Below, piece by piece: positions 13,858-21,833 of a stretch of 42,773 nt of DNA. Where the stretch lies: IMG/VR virus record IMGVR_UViG_3300050821_000980, positions 1-42,773 of that record, one strand, 5' to 3'. Position 1 is the stretch's first letter, and each line of letters starts with the position of its first letter. This DNA is from a virus. The notes under the pieces were generated by a model. That model saw only the letters and a list, made by a program, of their open reading frames with translations, was not told the origin of the DNA and did no database searches. The translations under genes were made by a program, and so were the position numbers.

Positions 13858-14052
13858 ATGGCTCCGAGATACAAGCCCAGCGCCGGGTCAAATGATCCGA
13901 GAATTACGAACGCCTTTCATGAAGTTTATTCCGATGAACCCGCAAACGTGAAGGCGACCGGAAAGACTGGCGCGGCCAAGGACAAGATGATGGTAGCCAT
14001 TGCCTTATCGAAGGCGCGGGCCGCTGGCGCGAAAGTGCCGGGAAAGGGCTGA
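13858..14052 (+). CDS. Small basic head-region protein
   Basis: 64 residues. The C-terminal KDKMMVAIALSKARAAGAKV matches a short motif (KQK-x-AIALS-x-A-x-x-G) that I know from many phage proteins near structural genes, sometimes called DUF6496-like. Its function is unknown. Gap of one base to the previous gene. Confidence 0.7.
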   Translation: MAPRYKPSAGSNDPRITNAFHEVYSDEPANVKATGKTGAAKDKMMVAIALSKARAAGAKVPGKG

Positions 14053-14053
14053 C

Positions 14054-14665
14054 ATGGAACGCAAGCGAGTGCCGGGATACATCACCAAGAAAGTTAGTCG
14101 AGACTTCGGGAATGTCGATACCACCCCTGAACGGCAAGTATATCCAAACAGCGAATTCTATCCTTCAGGACAGCCCATTCCAGAAGGAAAGAATGGATTG
14201 GCTCCCGATGAAGTGGGATGGCTTACCACCGACTTCCGCGATCCCATTCCTCCGGGAGCAATTGGTTCCCGCGAAGGAGAGGACGAGGACACCCTCGGAC
14301 CTCCGCAGTATGTAGATACCGTTGCCGATTATCGCGGGGCGCAGAATGATGTCAGCCTGCACGATCCTCTAAATACCATTCGTTCTGGCGGGCGTTCCGG
14401 CGTTCCATTTCAGGATTATGCTTCCTTCACTCCTCGCAGCGCTCCGATGCCACGCGCTGCGCAGGATGAAACCTTCCTTCGCGGGGCAGGAAGGAATCTT
14501 GCCGATCCGCGCATGATCGATAGGGATTCTTCGAGACTTGCCGCTTCGGACAGGAATATGGACCTGATCGATGTGTATGGACTGAATAGGGACGGAATGG
14601 TGGATGCGGACATTAATGTTGGTTCGAATCCGAAAACGGATAAGAATTTCAAGCGTCCTAAATAA
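14054..14665 (+). CDS. Hypothetical head-region protein
   Basis: 203 residues from ATG 14054; the frame extends upstream to 14000 but that part lies inside the previous gene. Rich in Pro, Asp, Arg and Gly with no hydrophobic core pattern, so it is likely largely disordered. Located between portal and scaffold. Not recognised. Confidence 0.66.
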   Translation: MERKRVPGYITKKVSRDFGNVDTTPERQVYPNSEFYPSGQPIPEGKNGLAPDEVGWLTTDFRDPIPPGAIGSREGEDEDTLGPPQYVDTVADYRGAQNDVSLHDPLNTIRSGGRSGVPFQDYASFTPRSAPMPRAAQDETFLRGAGRNLADPRMIDRDSSRLAASDRNMDLIDVYGLNRDGMVDADINVGSNPKTDKNFKRPK

Positions 14666-15090
14666 TGGCCACAAAAGAACAACTCGACTCTCGGAAACGC
14701 CTTGCTGAATTTGTTGAGGCCGTTGGTAGGCCAATGCGCGGGCTTGCGAACAAGGCTAAATCTCAATGGTTCGGACGCCCCGATAGTGAACTGAAGGGCT
14801 GGATCGAACGCGGCAGGGCAATTTCCGAGATTGAGGATTCTCTCGGCTATCGGTTAATCATGAATCAGGTTCAACTCGAAACTGCATGGGCGCTCAACCA
14901 GATGCGGATTTGCGAAGTATCGAAGATTGAGGAATTTCGGATGTACCTTCGGTCAATGGAATTTCTGAAAGATTTCATCCTCACAACCAACAGAAACGCG
15001 GATATTGCAACCGGAGTGCTAGCAGGACGCGAATCGGCAATTGGACGCGATTCCGATACCTTTATAAAAAATGCGAGGACTGACGGATAA
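14665..15090 (+). CDS. Hypothetical helical protein upstream of scaffold
   Basis: 141 residues, start overlaps the upstream stop (TAATG). Almost all helix, with LAEFVEAVGRPMRGLANKAK and IEDSLGYRLIMNQVQLETAW. Its position next to the scaffold gene suggests a head-assembly role, but no family is recognised. Confidence 0.66.
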   Translation: MATKEQLDSRKRLAEFVEAVGRPMRGLANKAKSQWFGRPDSELKGWIERGRAISEIEDSLGYRLIMNQVQLETAWALNQMRICEVSKIEEFRMYLRSMEFLKDFILTTNRNADIATGVLAGRESAIGRDSDTFIKNARTDG

Positions 15091-16109
15091 TGCCTAACGC
15101 TGTGGGAACGGTTGGGGCTGGCGATTTGTACATGGATGCTGATAATGCAGGGCAGGGATTAGGCGCACCGCCTTCCGCTCCTGCTCCCGTTCCGCCGCCT
15201 ACGCAACCTGTCCGCGTTACCGAACCTGTAACTACGAAATCACGCATGGCCGATGAAACTCCCGATGGCCGCGTTCGGGATACTTCGACGGAAGCGCTTC
15301 TTCCAAAAAACGATCTCGGGTTCCGCAACCTTGACGATGAATCAATGGCGAAGCCAGCGCCGGAAGCCACGCCGCCCGCTGAAGCCAAGCCCGCAGAGGC
15401 GACTCCCCCCACAGCGCCTCCAGTTGCCGCTCCCGAGAAAGTATATGCCGGGAAATTCAAGACTCCTGAAGACCTCGAAAAGAGCTATCAGGAGCTTGAG
15501 CGCAAGCTGACACAGACCTCTCAGGAGAAAGCGGAACTGGCTCGCAAGGCATCTGAAGTGCCGCCGCCACCTCCGCCGCAAAAGACGCCACAGCAAATTG
15601 CCGCCGATGAAGCACGGAAGACGGAATTTCTTTCCAAGTTTGTCGCCGATCCCGAAGGCGTGATTAACGAATATCAGAACAAGGCTGTGCAGCAGACGCA
15701 GCTTGCCCTTGCCGCGCAACAGGCCACGAATAATTGGCGTAGCGCGAATCCCGACCTCGTTCAATCCGTAGAGGTGAATGGGATCAAATTTTCTGGAGAA
15801 GATGTCGTAGCAATTCTTGCCGGAAAGATGGCTCAAATGGACCCCGCAATAGCTACCGACCCCCAAAACCTTCTCACAAAGGCGACGGATACGGTACGGG
15901 AGTTTTTCGGGACAATCCGAACAGAAGCCAAGAAAGAAGCATTAGCCCAAGAGACGCGGGTCATTCCACTGCTCTCGAATACCGCTCAAACCGCAGCCAC
16001 GGAACAACCTTCCCAAAAGGCTCCGCTTACCTCCGATGATGCATACACCATGCATCTACGGATGCTGAAGGAACAAGAGCAAAAGTCACGCCGGGGACTT
16101 CGCCGGTAG
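15090..16109 (+). CDS. Scaffolding protein (putative)
   Basis: 339 residues directly upstream of the capsid gene. The first ~115 residues are Pro/Ala-rich and disordered; then KTPEDLEKSYQELERKLTQT and QEKAELARKAS form a coiled coil, followed by a Pro run and further Gln/Ala-rich helix. A basic C-terminus (KEQEQKSRRGLRR) fits the capsid-binding end of scaffolds. Composition and position are typical, sequence family is not identifiable. Confidence 0.68.
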   Translation: MPNAVGTVGAGDLYMDADNAGQGLGAPPSAPAPVPPPTQPVRVTEPVTTKSRMADETPDGRVRDTSTEALLPKNDLGFRNLDDESMAKPAPEATPPAEAKPAEATPPTAPPVAAPEKVYAGKFKTPEDLEKSYQELERKLTQTSQEKAELARKASEVPPPPPPQKTPQQIAADEARKTEFLSKFVADPEGVINEYQNKAVQQTQLALAAQQATNNWRSANPDLVQSVEVNGIKFSGEDVVAILAGKMAQMDPAIATDPQNLLTKATDTVREFFGTIRTEAKKEALAQETRVIPLLSNTAQTAATEQPSQKAPLTSDDAYTMHLRMLKEQEQKSRRGLRR

Positions 16110-16144
16110 ACTTTGTTTTTATTCTGACGTAAGAGGAGTTTCGT

Positions 16145-17101
16145 ATGCCAACACAGCTATTTGGCACAAACTCGCTTGGTGGATTTTTCACCAACAACGA
16201 GTTATCGCTTCAGTTGCGTATTAAAGCGCAGCCCTTGAAGCGTTTCCGCCAATTCGTACAGATCAAGGGGGCGAAGGGAGCACGGCGCGGTAACAAAGTG
16301 TACTTCGACAAGTTGCAGCCCGTCGTCACCGCCGCATCCACTTCCGGTCTGACCGAAACGGCCACTATCCCGGAAACGAACTTCACGATCAACCAGGGCA
16401 CGCTTACGATTCAAGAGTACGCGAACGCTATCGCCTTCACGAACCAGCTTGTCGCTTTGTCGGAACTTGACATCGATAACAGCGTGGTTCAGTCGCTTAT
16501 GAACGACATGGCGATTACTCTCGACTCGGTAGCCGGAAAGCAGTTCCAGTCTTCCGACCTCACCTATGTTTGTTCCTTGTCAAACTCGGTGAACATCACG
16601 ACCAACGGTGCAGCGGCTTCGACCGCAAGCTCGAACCTCAACGGCACCAACTGGCGGGCCATTTGCGACGACATGAGAAAGAAAAACATCCCTTTCTACG
16701 ATGGACAGTCCTACGTCTGCATTTGCTCCGTCGCCGCTCTATCGGGCTTCTTCAACGATACCCAGACTGGTGGATTCGTCGATGTCACCAAGTACAGCGA
16801 AACGCTCTCCGAATACCTGTATCGCGGTGAGGCGGGCCGATACTACATGGGCCGCTTTGTCGAAGAAACCAACCTGCTTGCCAACCTCGCGGGAACTTCC
16901 CTGACTGCCGGAGAAGCCGTTGCAATCGGCTTCGATGCCGTCATGGAAGGTGTCGCCATTCCCGAAGAGTTGCGAGAAAAAGTTCCGACTGACTACGGTC
17001 GCAGCCAAGGTATTGCTTGGTATGCTTTATTGGGTTTTCAAAAGATCTGGAATCAACAAACGGACGGATCAGAAAGGATCGCTCACATTACCTCGTCCTA
17101 G
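16145..17101 (+). CDS. Major capsid protein
   Basis: 318 residues with GAGGAG six bases ahead of ATG 16145. An N-terminal arm is followed by the HK97-type pattern: G-x-x-V-x-F (GNKVYFDKL), SGLTETATIPETNFTINQGT, TIQEYANAIAFTNQLVALSE and a spine helix (NSVVQSLMNDMAITLDSVAG). It resembles N4 gp56-like coat proteins in this block. It lies after the scaffold and before a decoration-like gene. No protease gene is seen, so the scaffold is probably separate and not cleaved. Confidence 0.85.
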   Translation: MPTQLFGTNSLGGFFTNNELSLQLRIKAQPLKRFRQFVQIKGAKGARRGNKVYFDKLQPVVTAASTSGLTETATIPETNFTINQGTLTIQEYANAIAFTNQLVALSELDIDNSVVQSLMNDMAITLDSVAGKQFQSSDLTYVCSLSNSVNITTNGAAASTASSNLNGTNWRAICDDMRKKNIPFYDGQSYVCICSVAALSGFFNDTQTGGFVDVTKYSETLSEYLYRGEAGRYYMGRFVEETNLLANLAGTSLTAGEAVAIGFDAVMEGVAIPEELREKVPTDYGRSQGIAWYALLGFQKIWNQQTDGSERIAHITSS

Positions 17102-17122
17102 AGCGAAAGGTGAAAAACGACT

Positions 17123-17548
17123 ATGGCATATAATGACGTTCGATCCTATTTGGGAACAGCGACTCTAGCAGCGCAAAACGTGGTTATGACGGCATCCGGG
17201 GCTGTTGCACCGGGAACCGCTGTATCCGGTATCTTCCCCGTTGCCGAAGCGACGTTCCTTTGCAGTATCGCGGGGGTTGTGACAGCGACTCCTTCCAGCT
17301 TTCCAGCCGGAGTTCGTCCCTATGCGATTGTGGGAACCACCACTAGCACAGGACAGGTAGCGAACGCTCCTACGGGAACATTCGCTCAATCTTCCGGGTC
17401 CAGTGCTTTTGCAACCTTCATTCCTTCCATTGCGCTCGCGGCTGGATCGAGTTTCACCATCGGTCTAGTTGCGGTCGGAACGGCAAGCGCAACACAGACT
17501 CTTGGAGCTACCACCCTTTTGCCTGGTGTAGCGCCTCAATACGTCTAA
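17123..17548 (+). CDS. Capsid decoration-like protein (putative)
   Basis: 141 residues of Ala, Gly, Thr, Ser and Val with alternating beta pattern and few charges (VVMTASGAVAPGTAVSGIFP). Immediately after the capsid gene, as head decoration or fibre proteins often are. No family recognised; call rests on composition and position. Confidence 0.55.
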   Translation: MAYNDVRSYLGTATLAAQNVVMTASGAVAPGTAVSGIFPVAEATFLCSIAGVVTATPSSFPAGVRPYAIVGTTTSTGQVANAPTGTFAQSSGSSAFATFIPSIALAAGSSFTIGLVAVGTASATQTLGATTLLPGVAPQYV

Positions 17549-17562
17549 TCAAGGAGCGGCCT

Positions 17563-18090
17563 GTGGACGATGATCTGAAACGATTTAATACAACGCCTTC
17601 GGGCCGCTCTTCCATCATCAAGCCAAGCGAAAAGAAGTTTCATCGAGGCTTCGTGGTTCGCCCCGATCAGATGATCGAGTTGTTCCACGATACTCAACCT
17701 TCGCTTCCAATTCCAAAGGATGCGGAATTCAAGGGTATCGGCATATCCGATGAAGGCAGCAATTCCAAGATTCAATTTTTCTTTTCATCGGTGATTGCCC
17801 CGCAGGAACACTGCCTCGAAATGAAGCCGCATTACTTCTTTAAGGTGCTGCTCGATCTGTGCATGGGTCTTATGCCGATGGACAGCGAGCTTGACGGCAT
17901 CGAAATTAGCCCGCGCTTTACGATGATTCTCTTGCGAGTGAAATCTTCGCACTGGCCTCCGGCTATCAGTCAGACATTACCGCTTTGGCATCTTCGATAT
18001 GAAGGCAAGAGGCTTCTTGTTCAAAATCCAGAAGAGGCGTTTGAGTTCGACTTCCTGACAGGGAAACTCAAAGAAAGGTTGGTGAACTAG
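17563..18090 (+). CDS. Hypothetical protein in the head region
   Basis: 175 residues from GTG 17563, with AAGGAG six bases upstream. Mixed alpha/beta; contains FHRGFVVRPDQMIELFHDTQ and SQTLPLWHLRYEGKRLLVQN. Its stop overlaps the GTG of the transferase fusion, so the two are co-translated. Function unknown. Confidence 0.68.
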   Translation: MDDDLKRFNTTPSGRSSIIKPSEKKFHRGFVVRPDQMIELFHDTQPSLPIPKDAEFKGIGISDEGSNSKIQFFFSSVIAPQEHCLEMKPHYFFKVLLDLCMGLMPMDSELDGIEISPRFTMILLRVKSSHWPPAISQTLPLWHLRYEGKRLLVQNPEEAFEFDFLTGKLKERLVN

Positions 18091-19907
18091 TGGCATGGGA
18101 TCGTAAAGCACCCGAGGGCAATGAGACAAGAAAAGTTCATGACAGGATTGCTCCGTTTGTCTCCGGGCATGGTGTGGACCTCGGCTGTGGGCCGTGGAAG
18201 TTGAAGGTCGAAAAGACGCGGCAAAATAGCTGCATTGGCGTGGATGCTGGCTACACCGCAAACTCATTGACGGAAGCCGATATTGTTGGCGACGTGGCAG
18301 AACTGAATCTATTCAAGAACGAGACATTCGATTACGTCTATTCGAGCCATACGCTCGAAGATATGCATTACCCGGAAGCCGTTCTTGCCGAATGGTGGCG
18401 CGTCCTGAAGGTTGGCGGGAACATGATTCTATACCTTCCCCTGACACGGAAAGTCGCTAAGGCAATGGGCCGGGAAGATTGGGAATCGTTCTATCCGAAC
18501 ATGGGCGAGGATGGCGCGAACGTCTGGCACAAGCAGGATTTCAACCCGCAGGACATTCGGGATGCTATCGGCAAGATTGGCGATGCAGAGGCACTTGTAG
18601 ACGAGATTCGAGGTGACAAGGATGAGTACTCATTCCTGCAAGTCTATCGAAAACTGTCCTCTTCTACTGTACCCTTACAGCCCGTTTCGACGCCTACTGG
18701 CAAGCGTGCCCTGGTGGTACGGTACGGTGCAATTGGAGATTACATCCAGAGCGTTCCGGTACTCCGAAAGATCAAAGAGGAAGGCTATCACGTCACGCTG
18801 AATTGCACGGCGCAGGCCAAAGAAGTTCTCAAGCATTGTCCCTACGTCGATGAGTTTGCCGTACAGCTTACGAACTACGTGCCAAATGAAGGCGTAGTAA
18901 GCGGGCCTCTTTTCGAATACTGGGAAGAACTGAAAAAGAAGTATGACAAGTTTGTGAACCTGACTGGCGCGGCGGAAGAGACACTGTTGGTGCCAGATGC
19001 CCGGCTCATGGTAATGATGGACCAGATTGGCAAAAAGCATCCTGAACTCGATGAGCAGAATAAATTCTACAATGCCATTCGTTCGGTGAGGGAACAGGTT
19101 GGAACGCAGAACTACTACGATAATCACTTGAAAAAAGCTGGCTATTCCGATATTGGAAAGAATGGAGAACTGTTCTTCAGCGAGCAAGAAGAGATCATGG
19201 CGCAGGGATTTCGGGATAAATATGCAGGACGCTTCATAATTATGTGGGCACTTTCCGGTTCGAGTTACCACAAGCGGTATCCCTATTTTCAGGAAGTGGC
19301 GCAAGAGCTTGTCATCAAGAATCCTGATGTGTTGCTAGTGAGTGTAGGCGATCCTGACTGCGCTCTACTCGAACGATCGGAATCGAATCGCTATCTTCCA
19401 CGCGCGGGCAGGTGGCTGCTTCGTACAACGCTCGTCATGACGAAGTATGTGGACCTGGTAGTTGGGCCGGAAACGGGCATCCTGAATGCGGCTGGCTGCT
19501 TCGACACGCCGAAGATTACTATGCTCAGCCATTCGAGCCATGACAACCTTTGCAAATATTGGAAGAACGATTTCTGTATTGCTCCCGACCCGGCAGAAGT
19601 GTTTTGCCATCCCTGTCATGTCCTGCATTACATCCATACCGTGAATCAGGAGTGCGTGCAGTGCAAGGGATCGACACACTCTGTTGTCACCGAGAATCAG
19701 GAGATGAAAGGGCTTGGCGGCATGTGGACCTGTCCGTATGAAGTGGCTAAGAACTCTCGGGATAAGAGTGGGGCCGGAGTTCCTTCGCCGATCTGCACCA
19801 CTCGTCTTGGACCGGAAAAGGTTTTGGAACGGATAAACCAAGTTTACAGGTTATGGAAGGCTGGACAGAGGACCGCGCCAATGCCAGTGAGCGCGATTAA
19901 TGGATGA
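18090..19907 (+). CDS. Methyltransferase - GT9 (heptosyltransferase-like) glycosyltransferase fusion
   Basis: 605 residues from GTG 18090. Domain 1 (about 1-190) is a class I SAM methyltransferase: motif I VDLGCGP (29-35), acidic D52 after ENSCIGV-like strand, DYVYSSHTLEDM (81-92) and WRVLKVGGNMILYLP. Domain 2 (about 205-600) matches GT family 9: KRALVVRYGAIGDYIQSVPV (205-224), alternating strands and helices, and the C-terminal nucleotide-sugar block DLVVGPETGILNAAGCFDTP. GT9 enzymes add heptose or similar sugars. The gene is embedded between capsid and adaptor genes and is co-translated with both neighbours. Target could be virion protein or host surface glycan. Confidence 0.85.
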   Translation: MAWDRKAPEGNETRKVHDRIAPFVSGHGVDLGCGPWKLKVEKTRQNSCIGVDAGYTANSLTEADIVGDVAELNLFKNETFDYVYSSHTLEDMHYPEAVLAEWWRVLKVGGNMILYLPLTRKVAKAMGREDWESFYPNMGEDGANVWHKQDFNPQDIRDAIGKIGDAEALVDEIRGDKDEYSFLQVYRKLSSSTVPLQPVSTPTGKRALVVRYGAIGDYIQSVPVLRKIKEEGYHVTLNCTAQAKEVLKHCPYVDEFAVQLTNYVPNEGVVSGPLFEYWEELKKKYDKFVNLTGAAEETLLVPDARLMVMMDQIGKKHPELDEQNKFYNAIRSVREQVGTQNYYDNHLKKAGYSDIGKNGELFFSEQEEIMAQGFRDKYAGRFIIMWALSGSSYHKRYPYFQEVAQELVIKNPDVLLVSVGDPDCALLERSESNRYLPRAGRWLLRTTLVMTKYVDLVVGPETGILNAAGCFDTPKITMLSHSSHDNLCKYWKNDFCIAPDPAEVFCHPCHVLHYIHTVNQECVQCKGSTHSVVTENQEMKGLGGMWTCPYEVAKNSRDKSGAGVPSPICTTRLGPEKVLERINQVYRLWKAGQRTAPMPVSAING

Positions 19908-20869
19908 GTGCATCCCTCAATCTCGGTCAAATCCGTTCACAGGCCGAAATCTACCTGATGAACACATCGACGGATGTGAACTCACTCTCTTGGTCCGTCG
20001 CAGAGCTTAATGGGTACATCAATGAGGCTGTATTCTATACCCAACAAGTTACCCAATGGTTTAAGGAGTTCGATAACATCGTTTGCACTTCATCGGTTTC
20101 GACCTATACGGCGCAATCTAAGTTCTACCAGTTCGAACGCTTTACCTGGGACCGCAATTTTCTACCACAGACGAATGAATATGAACTCGATAAGAATGAT
20201 CCAAGCTGGAGGGCCGCGCCGCCAAACAACCCGTTCCGCTTTTACTTTCCGGTCATGTCGCAGAACTTCAATGTTGTTCCGTATCCGACTCCATCCCAGA
20301 ACGGATTCAACTATGCACCTTTTTCACAGGAACTTGGCGTGGTTGCCCAATTCCTTTCGACGGACGGAATTACTCCTGATTCAAGCTATACGTTTTCTCA
20401 GGAGCTTGGGATTGTTATTGGCTTTACAGATACTCAAGGCGCATATCTTTATTTCCGGCCCGATGTTGTGGCTAATCCATTTACCACGGTAAGCGCGGAA
20501 CTTGGGGAATTACAGAAGTATTCCACCGATGAATTGAATATCGGCTATTTCGGAACGCGCATTCCCGACACGCTGGTTCTCGATACGGACACCCCGCAAC
20601 TCCCGGTTCATTGTCACTTTGGACTAGTGCTTTATACGCTCATGAAATGCTTTGTTCGAGAAGGAGAATTTCAGGATTTGCAGCTTGCTCAGCAATGGTT
20701 CATGGCCTATGGCGATTGGATGGAATCGGTACTTGAAAACAAGGCGCGATGGTGGCCGACTCGGGTACGTTCGATGGAACCATTCGAGGAAGGCAGCTTG
20801 TTTGCTAAGGCGCTGAACGCCGTTGGCTATCCGATGCAGCTAGATTTGAAGCCGTCTTACGGATCATGA
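19904..20869 (+). CDS. Head-tail adaptor/connector protein
   Basis: 321 residues; ATG overlaps the upstream stop (ATGA). The N-terminal LGQIRSQAEIYLMN with SWSVAELNGYINEAVFYTQQ is the small helical pattern of phage adaptor proteins (helices that sit under the portal). The rest is beta-rich. Together with the next gene, which has the same N-terminal pattern, it likely forms the connector below the portal. Confidence 0.62.
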   Translation: MSASLNLGQIRSQAEIYLMNTSTDVNSLSWSVAELNGYINEAVFYTQQVTQWFKEFDNIVCTSSVSTYTAQSKFYQFERFTWDRNFLPQTNEYELDKNDPSWRAAPPNNPFRFYFPVMSQNFNVVPYPTPSQNGFNYAPFSQELGVVAQFLSTDGITPDSSYTFSQELGIVIGFTDTQGAYLYFRPDVVANPFTTVSAELGELQKYSTDELNIGYFGTRIPDTLVLDTDTPQLPVHCHFGLVLYTLMKCFVREGEFQDLQLAQQWFMAYGDWMESVLENKARWWPTRVRSMEPFEEGSLFAKALNAVGYPMQLDLKPSYGS

Positions 20870-21576
20870 TTCAAAATTATCAATTATCGGACTTCCTGAC
20901 CGAAGTAAAAACCCGGTTAAACGAAGTGTCGAATGATGGCCTCTGGACCACTGCCGAACTGACCAGCTATATCAACACAGCCTATCTCCGAGTGGTCATG
21001 GATACTCGAATCCTGCAATCCGAGGAAACGATCAATGTGGCCGCGAATGTCGGAATCTACAGCTTCCCCGCCGATATGCTCACGCCGCAATGGATGTATG
21101 GTCCCGCGCTATGGGGCAGCTTGAGACTATTTCCATCGTTCCTCTTGTCTCTCGACAAGCAATATGGAGGCATGTATCAGTGGGAAAAAGACTCCTCGAA
21201 TGACTCGCAGGGATTTGTGCCGCTGTCGCACACTCAATTTCTGTTATGGCCGCCTCCGTCTTCTGCGACAACGATTACGCTGCATCACGTTCCGCAGCCA
21301 GCGACTCTGGTTAATTCGACGGATACAACGGCCCTTCCATTAGTCGCGCAAAGGTGCATTTCGGTCTTTGCCAGCTACCTTGCCATGCTCAAAAGCGACA
21401 TGCAAAAGGCCATGAATTTCAAAGGCGAATACAAGCAGAGGATCGTATCGGCCCTCGAACTGACAAGGCATCAGAACCAATCCCGACCTACGTCGATGGT
21501 TCCTGGTAGTAGTTTCGATAGATCGATGGCCAATCCATCGGTAAGAGCGTTTCGCAATTCCCGGAGATATTACTAA
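20866..21576 (+). CDS. Head-tail adaptor protein
   Basis: 236 residues, ATGA overlap. The N-terminal LSDFLTEVKTRLNEVSNDGLW, then TAELTSYINTAYLRVVMDTR is the hallmark of the SU10-like podovirus adaptor family (helix, W-T-x-x-E-L/I-x-x-Y-I-N). A beta-barrel-like middle and helical C-terminus complete it. It links portal to the tail hub. Confidence 0.7.
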   Translation: MIQNYQLSDFLTEVKTRLNEVSNDGLWTTAELTSYINTAYLRVVMDTRILQSEETINVAANVGIYSFPADMLTPQWMYGPALWGSLRLFPSFLLSLDKQYGGMYQWEKDSSNDSQGFVPLSHTQFLLWPPPSSATTITLHHVPQPATLVNSTDTTALPLVAQRCISVFASYLAMLKSDMQKAMNFKGEYKQRIVSALELTRHQNQSRPTSMVPGSSFDRSMANPSVRAFRNSRRYY

Positions 21577-21833
21577 TGGCAAAGATCATCACCAAAGGAT
21601 TAATCGGCCTGCAAGACTTGAATGCAACTACTTCGACATTCACCCGCGCCACTTCGACAGGTGGAACGCAGACATTGCAGGGCATTCCGTTATTCATCGG
21701 GACGGGATCACCGAACGGCGTGGTAACGGCTTCTCCTGGAAGTATCTACCTCAATCTTTCAGGCGGCAGTGCAACGACTCTTTATGTAAAGGAATCCGGT
21801 ACAGCTACGAATACTGGGTGGGTGGGGAAGTAA
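21576..21833 (+). CDS. Small tail/virion protein with GTGSP-LYVKESG motif
   Basis: 85 residues. The C-terminal half IGTGSPNGVVTASPGSIYLN, then LYVKESGTATNTGWVGK is a short beta motif found at the ends of many phage tail and fibre proteins, here as a stand-alone gene. It lies between adaptor and tail hub, so a structural role is likely. Confidence 0.7.
   Translation: MAKIITKGLIGLQDLNATTSTFTRATSTGGTQTLQGIPLFIGTGSPNGVVTASPGSIYLNLSGGSATTLYVKESGTATNTGWVGK

Noticed and set aside
16070-16135. CCGG...CCGG hairpin followed by TTTGTTTTTATT after the scaffold gene
   Set aside because: The stem is only four base pairs and a stop there would cut off the capsid gene; too weak to call.
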